NCBI RefSeq assembly: GCF_964048965.1 | Contig: NZ_OZ040189.1 | Location: forward strand, 2,914,001 to 2,978,000 | Length of the DNA: 64,000 nucleotides | Direction of reading: 5' to 3' | Origin: Tenacibaculum sp. 190130A14a | Lineage (GTDB): Bacteria; Bacteroidota; Bacteroidia; Flavobacteriales; Flavobacteriaceae | Part shown: positions 53,701 through 62,413 of the stretch, piece by piece | Layout: each line of letters begins with the position of its first letter | How positions within the stretch are numbered: the stretch's first letter is position 1 | Position numbers and translations under genes: made by a program | The notes under the pieces: model-generated | The model's input: only the letters and a program-made list of their open reading frames with translations | Databases searched by the model: none | Told to the model about the DNA's origin: nothing

Positions 53701-55212
53701 TTAATTTAAATTGTAAATCTTGTCTAGAGAGGCAATATCGCCAGCTTTGTTTCTTCTAAAGAAATGTTTTGCTTCTACTTCTTGAATAGAAGATTTCCCC
53801 ATAGCAGCTACTACTTCTTTTACAGCATCAATAGTTTTTGCATGATAATTTTTAACACGTACATTTTTGTCTTCAACTACCAGCGCTTTTACCAAATCAT
53901 CATCTTGTGTTGCAACTCCTACCGGACAACTATCTAAATTACATTCACGCGCCTGAATACACCCTAAACTTAGCATAAAACTACGTGCCATTCCAATTGC
54001 ATCTGCTCCCAAAGCCAAATACTTTACTACATCAAAAGCATCAATTGCTTTACCACTTGCAATAATTTTTATTTGGTCTCTTAGGTCGTATTTCTTCAAA
54101 ATTTGATCAACAAACGTTAATCCTTCTAACAAAGGAGTTCCTATATAGTTAGAAAACTCCAATGGCGCCGATCCTGTTCCTCCTTCTCCTCCATCCACTG
54201 CAATAAAATCTGGATAGTTTTTTGCATCGGCAAACGATTGTACCATTTCTTCTAGTTCATCATGGTCTCCTACGCAAAATTTCACTCCTACTGGTTTTCC
54301 CTCTGCTAACTCACGTACCTTTTGAATAAAGGTTATCATCTCTTCAAAATTAGAAAAAGCATCGTGACTTGGTGGTGAATCTACTCTTGTAAAAGGCTCT
54401 ACAGAACGAATTTTTGCAATCTCTTCTGTATTTTTCTTCGCTGGTAAAATACCTCCATGACCTGGTTTTGCTCCTTGAGAAAATTTAATTTCAATCATTT
54501 TAACCTCTGGTCTTACTGCGTTTTTTTTAAAAATTTCATCATCAAAAACACGTTTACCATTTTCAGTTCTTCCAGCGCCAAAATATCCTGTTCCTACTTG
54601 AAAAATTAAATCACCTCCTTGTAAATGATATGGCGAAATACCTCCTTCTCCTGTATTATGTGCAAACCCTCCCATCTTTGTTCCTTGGTTTAATGCCATA
54701 ATTGCATTTTTACTTAAAGATCCAAAAGACATTGCTGAAATATTGATAATAGAAGCGTTATATTTTTGTGTACACTTATCTGAGCCTATTAATACTCGTT
54801 CTCCTGAGATATCATGATGGTCTTTTGGAAATAACGAATGTTTTACAAATTCATATCCTTTTTCATAGAGATTATGCTGTGTACCAAAAGGAACTGTTTC
54901 TATTTCTTTTTTCGCTCTTTGATAAACAATACTTCGCTTCTCTCTATTAATAGGAGTTCCATTTAAATCATCTTCAATAAAATATTGCTGTATCTTTTCA
55001 CGTTCTTCTTCAAAAATCCAACGAACGCGTGCTACGATTGGGAAAGACCTCCATAGGGAATGTTTGTCTTGAAACGCATCATACAAACCTAAAAGTAATA
55101 GAATAACACTGGTAGATAACATTATTACCGTACCAACATCGGGTGTAAAATATACCAATACTCCACAGCTTACTACTGCAAGTATTAATACAGTTAATAT
55201 GGTATTTCTCAT
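53701..55212 (-). CDS. FMN-binding glutamate synthase family protein
   Basis: A 503-residue protein with two N-terminal hydrophobic helices (residues 3-22 and 27-45) and a large glutamate-synthase-like FMN domain: INISAMSFGSLSKNAIMALN, AHNTGEGGISPYHLQGGDLI, KFSQGAKPGHGGILPAKKN, DGGEGGTGSAPLEFSNYIG and GADAIGMARSFMLSLGCIQAR with a Cys cluster (CNLDSCPVGVATQ). No amidotransferase domain is present. The family is membrane-attached and of uncertain reaction; it is not the housekeeping GltB. Confidence 0.88.
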   Translation of the reverse strand: MRNTILTVLILAVVSCGVLVYFTPDVGTVIMLSTSVILLLLGLYDAFQDKHSLWRSFPIVARVRWIFEEEREKIQQYFIEDDLNGTPINREKRSIVYQRAKKEIETVPFGTQHNLYEKGYEFVKHSLFPKDHHDISGERVLIGSDKCTQKYNASIINISAMSFGSLSKNAIMALNQGTKMGGFAHNTGEGGISPYHLQGGDLIFQVGTGYFGAGRTENGKRVFDDEIFKKNAVRPEVKMIEIKFSQGAKPGHGGILPAKKNTEEIAKIRSVEPFTRVDSPPSHDAFSNFEEMITFIQKVRELAEGKPVGVKFCVGDHDELEEMVQSFADAKNYPDFIAVDGGEGGTGSAPLEFSNYIGTPLLEGLTFVDQILKKYDLRDQIKIIASGKAIDAFDVVKYLALGADAIGMARSFMLSLGCIQARECNLDSCPVGVATQDDDLVKALVVEDKNVRVKNYHAKTIDAVKEVVAAMGKSSIQEVEAKHFFRRNKAGDIASLDKIYNLN

Positions 55213-55259
55213 TTTTGTTAGTTTTGTCGCCTAAAAATACAGTTTTTTAGACATAAAAA

Positions 55260-55283
55260 AAGCTCTAACTGATGTTAGAGCTT
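55260..55283 (-). terminator. Terminator of rpmE2
   Basis: AAGCTCTAAC / GTTAGAGCTT forms a 10-bp stem with a 4-nt loop; on the minus strand it is followed by a U-run. Confidence 0.8.
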
Positions 55284-55306
55284 CTTTGTATGTGTGTACT
55301 ACAAAA

Positions 55307-55558
55307 TTACTTCTTGAATTTCGCGTATTTGTTTTTGAACTTATCAATACGTCCAGCAGTATCAACTAACTTAGACTTACCAGTATAGAACGGGTGAGAA
55401 GTTCTAGAAATTTCCAATTTAATTAATGGATACTCAACTCCTTCAACCTCTAAAGTTTCTTTTGTATTTGCAGTAGAACGAGTTAAAAACACATCTCCGT
55501 TAGACATATCTTTAAATGCAACCATTCTATAATTTTCTGGATGTATACCTTTTTTCAT
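55307..55558 (-). CDS. rpmE2: Type B 50S ribosomal protein L31
   Basis: The 83-residue protein starts at ATG 55558 ([20 protein letters not shown]); longer frames add non-family sequence. It has the L31 pattern [17 protein letters not shown] and [20 protein letters not shown]. The four zinc-binding cysteines of type A L31 are absent, so it is the zinc-free type B form, which replaces the other when zinc is scarce in many bacteria. In Flavobacteriia it is usually the only L31. The leader of about 100-150 bp upstream shows no recognisable riboswitch. Confidence 0.95.
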   Translation of the reverse strand: MKKGIHPENYRMVAFKDMSNGDVFLTRSTANTKETLEVEGVEYPLIKLEISRTSHPFYTGKSKLVDTAGRIDKFKNKYAKFKK

Positions 55559-55754
55559 CTCTGTATAATTTAAATCTTTTATTTTTGGCTGAAGTAATAT
55601 ATAATTGGTAAAGTTATATAGCACTTCAAAAAATCAAAAACCTGCAATGGCTATTTGAGGGTGCAAATTTAACCCTTTTTTTTAATTTACAAACAAATAA
55701 TTTGCTTTAATTTGTAGGACTAGAAAATAAAAATAAGAAAATAACATTTCACAT

Positions 55755-56795
55755 ATGCGTATTTACAAATATTTAGCTTTAGGAATTGCTTCATTAATTA
55801 TAACTTCTTGTAGTGAAAGTAATTACAAATTTAAATTAGATACTACTAAACAGACCACATTAGGTAAAAAAGCGGCTATTAAATTTGAACAATTAAAAGG
55901 TACTGCTATCGATTCTGTTCATATTTATGTGAACGGAAAACGAGTAAACAAAACTGAAACTAGTGTAACCATTAACACCAATGATTTTGGAGTTGGAAAA
56001 CATCAAGTAACAGCATTGGCTTTTTACCCAGGAAGAACTAAAAAAATAAACAACTCAATAGAGGTTTTATCTAAAAATCCGCCGAAAGTATACTCTTACA
56101 AAATCGTAAATACGTACCCTCATGATAAAAAAGCGTATACACAAGGATTGGAATTCAAAGATGGGTTCTTATATGAAACCACTGGACGCAGAGGAGAATC
56201 TACATTAAGAAAAGTAGACATAAAAACTGGAGAAGTTGTTCAAAAGATTGATTTAGACAAAAAATATTTTGGAGAAGGAATGACTATCTTTAACAATAAA
56301 ATATTTTGGTTAACGTGGCAAGCTCGTAAAGGTTTTATTTATGATTTAGAATCTTTCAAAGAATTAGGATCATTTAATTATGATAATAGTAATGAAGGTT
56401 GGGGATTAACTCACAGTCATTCTGAATTAATAAAATCAGATGGGACCAACAAAATATGGTTTTTGAATCCAGAAAATCAAAACGAAACAAAAAGTATTCA
56501 GGTGTATACCAACAAATATCCAATTGACAATCTAAACGAAATTGAATTAATTGATGGAAAAATCTATGCTAATAAATGGCAACAAAATTCAATTGTTATT
56601 ATAAATCCAAACACTGGAGAAGTTGAAGGTGTAGCTGACTTAAATGGATTGAGAGATATTGTTTCGAAAGATCAAAAATTAGAACCTCAAGATGATGTTT
56701 TAAATGGAATTGCCTATGACGCAGAAAACAATCGTTTGTTTGTTACAGGTAAACATTGGGGGAAACTTTTTGAAATTGAATTAATTGAAAAGTAA
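55755..56795 (+). CDS. Glutaminyl-peptide cyclotransferase, lipoprotein
   Basis: The 346-residue protein has a lipobox ending at Cys19 (ASLIITSCSES). An N-terminal Ig-like part (residues 30-110) precedes the five-bladed propeller domain of plant-type glutaminyl cyclases: YTQGLEFKDGFLYETTGRRG, KKYFGEGMTIFNNKIFWLTW, VYTNKYPIDNLNEIELIDGK and LNGIAYDAENNRLFVTGKHW. The enzyme closes N-terminal Gln to pyroglutamate on exported peptides. It is followed after 30 bp by another lipoprotein gene, with which it may be cotranscribed. Confidence 0.88.
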   Translation: MRIYKYLALGIASLIITSCSESNYKFKLDTTKQTTLGKKAAIKFEQLKGTAIDSVHIYVNGKRVNKTETSVTINTNDFGVGKHQVTALAFYPGRTKKINNSIEVLSKNPPKVYSYKIVNTYPHDKKAYTQGLEFKDGFLYETTGRRGESTLRKVDIKTGEVVQKIDLDKKYFGEGMTIFNNKIFWLTWQARKGFIYDLESFKELGSFNYDNSNEGWGLTHSHSELIKSDGTNKIWFLNPENQNETKSIQVYTNKYPIDNLNEIELIDGKIYANKWQQNSIVIINPNTGEVEGVADLNGLRDIVSKDQKLEPQDDVLNGIAYDAENNRLFVTGKHWGKLFEIELIEK

Positions 56796-56825
56796 TATTT
56801 TCGTCATAAAATAGTTAATACCTCT

Positions 56826-58325
56826 ATGAGATTTTTTTATTCCCTTCTAATTGTTGCTGTTCTAATAGCTACAAGTTCATGTAGAAAAGATTTTTCTACA
56901 GTACCAAGCTTTGGTAAACTTCAATTCTCGAAAGACACCGTTTTTCTTGATACTATTTTTACCAATATAGGTTCAGCCACCTACAATTTAAAAGTCTACA
57001 ATAGAGGTAACAAAGCTATTACCATACCTGAGATTAAACTTAAAAATGGTATAACCTCTAATTACCGCCTCAATGTTGATGGTATTACTGGAAAAGAATT
57101 TCAAAATATTGACATTTTAGCCAAAGACAGTATTTTCATTTTTGTTGAAACAACTATCGATTTTAATAACGTTCCTGATCCTTTGTATACAGATCAAATT
57201 TTATTTGACAACGGAGAAAATCAACAAGATGTTGATTTAGTTACTCTTGTTCAAGATGCCAATTTTATTTTTCCTTCTAAAAGTAGCATGGGTATTAAAA
57301 CATTAGTTATTGATGGCAAAACGACTGAGATACAGGGAAGGTTTTTAGAAGATAGTGAACTTACTTTCACCAATGAAAAACCCTATATTATTTATGGGTA
57401 TGCAGCTGTTCCTTCGGATAAAACTTTAACTATTGAAGCAGGTACAAAAATTCATTTTCATAGAAATTCAGGATTAATCGTTGACAAAAAAGCTACTTTA
57501 AAAGCGAACGGAACTATTGATGAAAAGATAGTTTTTGAAGGAGATCGACTAGAGAACGCATTTAGCAATATTCCAGGACAATGGGGAACCATATGGATGC
57601 GCGCCGGGAGTAACGACAATGAACTGAACAACACCTTAATTAAAAATGGAATTATTGGTGTTTTAGTTGATAGTATTGGTTCTAATACTGACCCAACTTT
57701 AACTATAAAAAACTCGGAAGTATACAACCATTCATCTTACGGGATTCTTGGTAGGCAAGCAAATATAATTGGAGAAAACCTAGTTATAGGAAATGCAGGA
57801 CAATCTTCTTTAGCTGCGACCATTGGAGGAACCTATAATTTTACACATTGTACATTTGCCAATCATTGGACAAATAGCTTTAGAGATTTACCAGCTGTTG
57901 TTGTAACCAATCATTTTACTTATGTTAATGATTTAAATCAAGAAGTAACTGAAACTAGAGATTTACACGCAGCAAATTTTACCAATTGTATTATTGAAGG
58001 AAATAACAATGTAGAATTTGTCTTAGATAAGATTAATGGAAGTAGCTTTAACTACTTTGTTGAAAGTTGTATGATTCAATTTGAAGATTTTAACAATGCT
58101 TTTATCAATAATGAAGAACTAAATTTTAATGACACTACTCATTATCAAAATATTATTTTGAATGGAAATCCTAATTTCAGAAATGTAGATAAGAATGATT
58201 TTATTATCGGAGAAGAGAGCGATGCTATTGGCAAAGCAATTGCAACTTCCATATCTAATGATATTTTAGGAGTTGATAGAACTACTAATCCAGATCTTGG
58301 TGCGTACCAGCATATATCGTTTTAA
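56826..58325 (+). CDS. Lipoprotein with right-handed beta-helix-like domain
   Basis: A 499-residue lipoprotein (lipobox LIATSSCRKD, Cys19). Residues 30-150 look like an Ig-like or choice-of-anchor part (FLDTIFTNIGSATYNLKVYN). The remainder shows repeated short turns typical of a parallel beta-helix (GTIWMRAGSNDNELNNTLIK, NSEVYNHSSYGILGRQANII, TFANHWTNSFRDLPA) and a conserved ending NPDLGAYQH. Such proteins are often polysaccharide- or surface-active; the function here is not known. The small-RNA region begins just after its stop. Confidence 0.78.
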   Translation: MRFFYSLLIVAVLIATSSCRKDFSTVPSFGKLQFSKDTVFLDTIFTNIGSATYNLKVYNRGNKAITIPEIKLKNGITSNYRLNVDGITGKEFQNIDILAKDSIFIFVETTIDFNNVPDPLYTDQILFDNGENQQDVDLVTLVQDANFIFPSKSSMGIKTLVIDGKTTEIQGRFLEDSELTFTNEKPYIIYGYAAVPSDKTLTIEAGTKIHFHRNSGLIVDKKATLKANGTIDEKIVFEGDRLENAFSNIPGQWGTIWMRAGSNDNELNNTLIKNGIIGVLVDSIGSNTDPTLTIKNSEVYNHSSYGILGRQANIIGENLVIGNAGQSSLAATIGGTYNFTHCTFANHWTNSFRDLPAVVVTNHFTYVNDLNQEVTETRDLHAANFTNCIIEGNNNVEFVLDKINGSSFNYFVESCMIQFEDFNNAFINNEELNFNDTTHYQNIILNGNPNFRNVDKNDFIIGEESDAIGKAIATSISNDILGVDRTTNPDLGAYQHISF

Positions 58326-58350
58326 TCTATTAACTTTTAGAAAAGTACCA

Positions 58351-58380
58351 TTTATCGAAAGATTATTGCCGTTTATCGAA
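58351..58380 (+). promoter_or_regulatory. Direct repeat 9-12-9, unit 1 (LytTR-like site)
   Basis: TTTATCGAA (58351-58359) is repeated exactly at 58372-58380, with 12 bp between. The 21-bp period is the one used by LytTR/AgrA/AlgR-type response regulators. It lies 29 bp upstream of the TACCTTTA element of unit 1. Confidence 0.6.
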
Positions 58381-58423
58381 TAAGAACCTCAACCAACCTA
58401 CTTTAACTCTACCTTTAGAGTAA

Positions 58424-58507
58424 ATAAATTTTCATTGTTATAATTTATAAGTTTGGTTAGTTTTTAGAAAAGCTATTTACATAAAATCTATGTAAATAGC
58501 TTTTTTT
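58424..58507 (+). ncRNA. Candidate small RNA, unit 1
   Basis: About 84 nt, with the 5' end estimated from the TACCTTTA element at 58410-58417. The transcript would contain the conserved single-stranded segment AATTTTCATTGTTATAA and TTTATAAGTTTGGTTAG, then a 16-bp terminator hairpin (AAAAGCTATTTACATA / TATGTAAATAGCTTTT) and a run of seven T. No ORF with a good start is present. A second promoter reading (TAAGTTTG at 58448-58455) would give a transcript of about 45 nt. Confidence 0.6.
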
Positions 58508-58552
58508 ATTGTTTATAAGTTAAAATTACCACATATCTTCTTTTCTTTTTAG

Positions 58553-58582
58553 TTCATCAGATTAAACATGTCATTCATCTAA
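58553..58582 (+). promoter_or_regulatory. Direct repeat 9-12-9, unit 2
   Basis: TTCATCAGA (58553-58561) and TTCATCTAA (58574-58582) are 21 bp apart start to start. The TACCT element follows 25 bp downstream. Confidence 0.55.
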
Positions 58583-58621
58583 ACTCCAAAAACTACTTTT
58601 CAAAACTTACCTATTTTTATA

Positions 58622-58706
58622 ATATAGTTAGATATTTCATGGTTAGTATATAAGGTAGAAAGAACTATTTATTGTTAGCAAAGCAATTAATAGTTCTTTC
58701 TTTTTA
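58622..58706 (+). ncRNA. Candidate small RNA, unit 2
   Basis: About 85 nt, estimated from TACCT at 58608. It contains ATATTTCATGGTTAGTATAT, related to the unit 1 segment, and a long hairpin (AGAAAGAACTATT / AATAGTTCTTTCT, with an inner ATTG / CAAT) ending in a U-rich run. The hairpin sequence differs from that of units 1 and 3 while the position is kept. Confidence 0.55.
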
Positions 58707-58819
58707 GTACTTATCCTTAAAAATTTTACAATTAGCATCTTTCTTCACAACCCATACTAAGTCAATATCATCTTAACAAGCAAGAAAACACAATTAAACT
58801 TATCTATATAATTATACCA

Positions 58820-58849
58820 CTCAACAAGTAAGCACTACTATTAAACGAA
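58820..58849 (+). promoter_or_regulatory. Direct repeat 9-12-9, unit 3 (degenerate)
   Basis: CTCAACAAG (58820-58828) and TTAAACGAA (58841-58849) keep the 21-bp period but match each other at only five of nine positions. This is the weakest of the four sites, and the TACCT element is only 12 bp downstream. Confidence 0.35.
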
Positions 58850-58875
58850 TACCAAAACCACTACCTGTCAATAAA

Positions 58876-58975
58876 TTATATCTTTATTACAGATAAATTT
58901 TCATTGTTAAAATTTATAAGTTTGGTTAGTTTTTAGTAGGGTTATTTATATACTTCATATAAGTAACCCTTTTTT
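58876..58975 (+). ncRNA. Candidate small RNA, unit 3
   Basis: About 100 nt, estimated from TACCT at 58862. It shares with unit 1 the near-identical block AAATTTTCATTGTTA followed by ATTTATAAGTTTGGTTAG, then a different 14-bp hairpin (AGGGTTATTTATAT / ATATAAGTAACCCT) and a run of T. Sequence identity is high in the linker and low in the hairpin, as expected if the hairpin matters only as a terminator. Confidence 0.6.
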
Positions 58976-59011
58976 GATTCAAATACCTTGCACAACTATA
59001 GTTTACAACCA

Positions 59012-59041
59012 TTCAACTCTACAAAGATGTCATTCGTCTAA
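59012..59041 (+). promoter_or_regulatory. Direct repeat 9-12-9, unit 4
   Basis: TTCAACTCT (59012-59020) and TTCGTCTAA (59033-59041) are 21 bp apart. The second half-site differs from that of unit 2 (TTCATCTAA) at one base, and both are preceded by ATGTCA. TACCT follows 24-28 bp downstream. Confidence 0.55.
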
Positions 59042-59083
59042 TCTTAAAAACAACAAAGAATAACATACCTACCTTTAAGGTAT

Positions 59084-59163
59084 AATTGACATATTTTCAT
59101 GATTATTAATTTATAGGGAATTAAGAGCTATTTATTGTCTAGGGAGCAGTAAATAGCTTTTTT
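59084..59163 (+). ncRNA. Candidate small RNA, unit 4
   Basis: About 80 nt, estimated from TACCTTTA at 59070-59077. It contains ATATTTTCATGATTATTAAT and ATTTATAGGG, related to the other units, then a 12-bp hairpin (AGCTATTTATTG / CAGTAAATAGCT) and a run of T. The end overlaps the stop codon of the convergent membrane protein gene. Confidence 0.55.
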
Positions 59164-60175
59164 ACTGATTAATTATAGTATTTATTTTTGACACAAAAGT
59201 TTCCTTCTTATCTATATGCAATGCCAAAGACGTTGCCTTCTTTGTAACCCCATAAAAGCTTTCAAAACGAATCTCTTTATTAAAGTGAACAATTACATTA
59301 TGTCCTCCTGCCCTTCCTATTGGAGCAAAGAATTTAATTGGTGATTTTTCAGGAATCTCCTTACTATTCATTTCTATGCTCGCTATTTGATCTACAGAAA
59401 TTCTTGCGTTTGCTAAAATTCCAAACCTTAAAACAAGTTCTTTCTTTTGTTCATCAATAAACATCGGTCTTTTAGCAAAAGAACGTAAAATTGCTATAAT
59501 TTGTAAAGCAGTATATCCACTTAAAATAGCCAAAATAAAAGAACCACTCACATTTCCTTGTTTCATCATAGAATGTGTCACAAAAATCTCTATCACTACC
59601 ACTAATAAAAATCCTAAAATAACACTCACTGCCATTCCGTCTTTGTGATAAGTATACTCATTATCATTAATTTGTCTTTTCTTCCAATTTAACAAACCAT
59701 AATAGATTACTGCTATTTCTGAAGCAAAAACACTCGCTATTTTACCAGGTAAAATTTCTTTACAAGCAATATTAATGACATCAAAAAAATCAAGAGATTG
59801 ATCATTTATTTCTTTTACTTTTTTGAGTATAGCTCTCCCTTTTAAAACAACAAAAGTGATTAAGCCCAATTCAATAACTGGAATCAAAAAAGTTTTAATG
59901 GTAGTTAAAAGCTGCTGTTGCTCTTTTGGTAATATAAAACTTGCCGTTACCAATCCCACCATAAAAACTGTGAATACTGTTATTTTAGAAACAGCTTTTT
60001 TTCGTATCAAAAGAAAATAAACTATGGGAATAGTTATCAAGAAATCGACAATAATAAAAGGAGTAATTTTAGGAATAAAAAAAGATGACTTCACCAACAT
60101 TACTAGCGATAAAATCATCATTAATGGAATACCAAAAACTACTAAATTACTCCTTAGATTCAATGTGTTTTGCAT
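59162..60175 (-). CDS. Membrane protein of unknown function
   Basis: The 337-residue protein has about seven hydrophobic helices in residues 10-235 (LVVFGIPLMMILSLVMLV, ITPFIIVDFLITIPIVYFLL, VSVILGFLLVVVIEIFV) and a C-terminal soluble part of about 90 residues (ELVLRFGILANARISVDQIA, then KFFAPIGRAGGHNVIVHFNK) that resembles a PH-like bacterial domain. No enzyme motif is seen. It lies convergent with the small-RNA region and upstream on its strand is the amidohydrolase gene, 69 bp away. Confidence 0.6.
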   Translation of the reverse strand: MQNTLNLRSNLVVFGIPLMMILSLVMLVKSSFFIPKITPFIIVDFLITIPIVYFLLIRKKAVSKITVFTVFMVGLVTASFILPKEQQQLLTTIKTFLIPVIELGLITFVVLKGRAILKKVKEINDQSLDFFDVINIACKEILPGKIASVFASEIAVIYYGLLNWKKRQINDNEYTYHKDGMAVSVILGFLLVVVIEIFVTHSMMKQGNVSGSFILAILSGYTALQIIAILRSFAKRPMFIDEQKKELVLRFGILANARISVDQIASIEMNSKEIPEKSPIKFFAPIGRAGGHNVIVHFNKEIRFESFYGVTKKATSLALHIDKKETFVSKINTIINQ

Positions 60176-60244
60176 AACATTTACTTTTTAAACAGTTCTA
60201 ATTATTAGTAGTTTCTGAAGTATTATTGTTACATATTTTAGCAT

Positions 60245-61528
60245 TTAATTTTTCTTATAAACTTCTCCATTTTTCATAACAAAAACGACATTCTCCATCG
60301 TACTAATTTTCTCTGTAGGATCTTCATTTACGGCAATAATATCAGCGAAAAATCCCTTTTCAATTTTCCCTATCTCATTTTCCATTTCTAAAATCTTCGC
60401 ATTGGTAATGGTAGCAGATTGTATGGCCTCTATAGCAGGCATCCCAGCTTCTACCATATATCTAAATTCTTTTCCATTAATTCCATGTTCAAATACTCCT
60501 GCATCTGTTCCAAAAGCAATACCTACTCCCTTTTTATAAGCTCTTGCAAAGGTGCCTTGAATTTGTGGGCCTACTGCTAAAGCTTTAGGGACTACAATTT
60601 CTGGATAAAACCCCTTTACTTTTGCTTTTTCCTCTACTTCTTTTCCTGCAGTAATAGTTGGAACTAAATATGCATTATGCTTTTTCATCAGCTCCATCGT
60701 TTCATCACTCATATAAGTTCCATGTTCAATGGTTTTTACTCCTCCTAAAATAGCTCGCTGCATTCCTTCATCTCCATGAGCATGTGCCGCCACATGCATA
60801 CCATAGTCTTTTGCCATTTCACAAATCGCTTTGACTTCTTCAATTGTAAACTGTGGATTATCTCCACTCTTAGCAACACTTAATACACCACCAGTTGCTG
60901 TTATCTTTATACAATCAGCTCCATTTTTATAACGTTGTCTTACTGCTTTCTTAGCATCTTCAACACTATTTACCACCCCTTCTTTTGGTCCTGGATTCCC
61001 TACTAATTTTCTACTACTACCATTGGTCGGATCTGCATGCCCTCCCGTAGTTCCTATAGATTTACCTGCTGTAAATATTCTTGGCCCAGGAAGCTTACCT
61101 GCGTTGATAGCATTTCTTAACGATATGTTTACCCCTGTTCCTCCTAAATCTCTTACAGTAGTAAACCCGTTTAATAGTGTTGTTTTAGCAAACCCAACAG
61201 AATTAAACGCTCTATCTGCTTCATTTAAAATGTATTTTTCTAATCTTGTTTTAGGGCTATGCTCTTTTTCGATGTGTACATGCATGTCTATAAGACCAGG
61301 CATTACCACTTTATCTTTAAGGTCAATAGTTACAATTCCCTTACCTCTTGGAGTTATATAACCATCGTAAACCATCATAATTTTATTTCCTTTAACTGCT
61401 ATAGTTTGTTTCTCTTTAACAATTCCTTTTTCAGTATCAAGCAATTTTCCGCAATGAATATAAGTATCTTGAGAAAAGGTTTGTAAAAAACTAAATAATA
61501 AAACGAACGATAAAAGAATTCTCTTCAT
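60245..61528 (-). CDS. Metal-dependent amidohydrolase, exported
   Basis: The 427-residue protein has a signal peptide (ILLSFVLLFSFLQTFSQ). The amidohydrolase core is complete: PGLIDMHVHIEKEHSP for the HxH metal pair, GADCIKITATGGVLSVAKSG with the bridging Lys, MHVAAHAHGDEGMQRAI, KTIEHGTYM and IAFGTDAGVFEHGING with the final Asp. It resembles the Xaa-Pro dipeptidase/imidazolonepropionase-like exported group. The substrate is unknown; a peptide or cyclic amide is likely. Confidence 0.88.
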   Translation of the reverse strand: MKRILLSFVLLFSFLQTFSQDTYIHCGKLLDTEKGIVKEKQTIAVKGNKIMMVYDGYITPRGKGIVTIDLKDKVVMPGLIDMHVHIEKEHSPKTRLEKYILNEADRAFNSVGFAKTTLLNGFTTVRDLGGTGVNISLRNAINAGKLPGPRIFTAGKSIGTTGGHADPTNGSSRKLVGNPGPKEGVVNSVEDAKKAVRQRYKNGADCIKITATGGVLSVAKSGDNPQFTIEEVKAICEMAKDYGMHVAAHAHGDEGMQRAILGGVKTIEHGTYMSDETMELMKKHNAYLVPTITAGKEVEEKAKVKGFYPEIVVPKALAVGPQIQGTFARAYKKGVGIAFGTDAGVFEHGINGKEFRYMVEAGMPAIEAIQSATITNAKILEMENEIGKIEKGFFADIIAVNEDPTEKISTMENVVFVMKNGEVYKKN

Positions 61529-61705
61529 ATGATGGATTTTCAGTAATGTTAGTAGTTTGTTATATACAACTGTAAAATTTGTATAATTTTTAAGTGATTA
61601 TTCTTGATAAATGTAAGAATTTTTAAGTAGTTTGTCCTTTTAACTTCTCTTTGCTTACATAAAAGCATCTAAGATTTTTTTGATAGAACTATCACAGAAG
61701 TTAAT

Positions 61706-62410
61706 ATGCAACTTATTAAATTTAAACGTGTGAAACACATAGTAATTACAGGAACAAGTAGAGGAATTGGATTTGAACTAGCGCAACAATACGCTAACGA
61801 AGGACACAAAATATTGGCTTTATCTAGAAATACAAAACCTTTAGACATCGTTAATCACAAAAACATTACCACTATTTCAGTAGACTTATCTTCAGAAAAA
61901 GATATTAATAAAGCTATTGATTTTGTTAAAACTAAATGGAATCAAGTTGATATTCTTATCAATAATGCAGGTAAATTAGTAAACAAACCTTTTGAACAAT
62001 TAACAACACAAGATTTTGAAGAAGTTTATAAAGTAAATGTATTTGCTGTAGCTGCATTAACAAAAAACCTTCTACCATTTATGAATAAAGGAAGTCATGT
62101 AGTTACCGTAAGCAGTATGGGTGGAATTCAAGGAAGCATGAAATTTCCTGGTCTTGCCGCTTATAGTTCTGCTAAGGGTGCAGTAATTACCTTATCTGAA
62201 TTACTAGCAGAAGAATACAAAGAGCAACAAATAGCTTTTAATGTATTGGCTTTAGGTGCAGTTCAAACAGAAATGCTAGAAGAAGCATTCCCTGGTTATG
62301 TAGCCCCCTTATCAGCCAAAGAAATGGCTGACTATATTTTTGACTTTGCTTTAAATGGCAACAAATATTATAACGGTAAAGTATTACAAGTATCTAGCTC
62401 TACTCCATAA
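61706..62410 (+). CDS. SDR family oxidoreductase
   Basis: A 234-residue short-chain dehydrogenase with HIVITGTSRGIGFELAQQYA (NAD(P) site), ILINNAGKLVNKPFE, VTVSSMGGIQGS (catalytic Ser) and YSSAKGAVITL (Tyr and Lys of YxxxK). The substrate is unknown. The start is uncertain: the ATG at 61706 adds eight residues before the usual N-terminus, while a GTG at 61730 would give the family start VKHIVITG. A TTG-N19-TAATATGC promoter-like arrangement (61680-61709) would put the transcript start downstream of the ATG, favouring the GTG. Confidence 0.9.
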   Translation: MQLIKFKRVKHIVITGTSRGIGFELAQQYANEGHKILALSRNTKPLDIVNHKNITTISVDLSSEKDINKAIDFVKTKWNQVDILINNAGKLVNKPFEQLTTQDFEEVYKVNVFAVAALTKNLLPFMNKGSHVVTVSSMGGIQGSMKFPGLAAYSSAKGAVITLSELLAEEYKEQQIAFNVLALGAVQTEMLEEAFPGYVAPLSAKEMADYIFDFALNGNKYYNGKVLQVSSSTP

Positions 62411-62413
62411 CTC

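Noticed and set aside
58326..59163. Possible CRISPR array or minisatellite
   Set aside because: The four units are unequal in length (about 190-250 bp), differ in sequence except for short blocks and have terminator hairpins; there are no identical repeats with uniform spacers.
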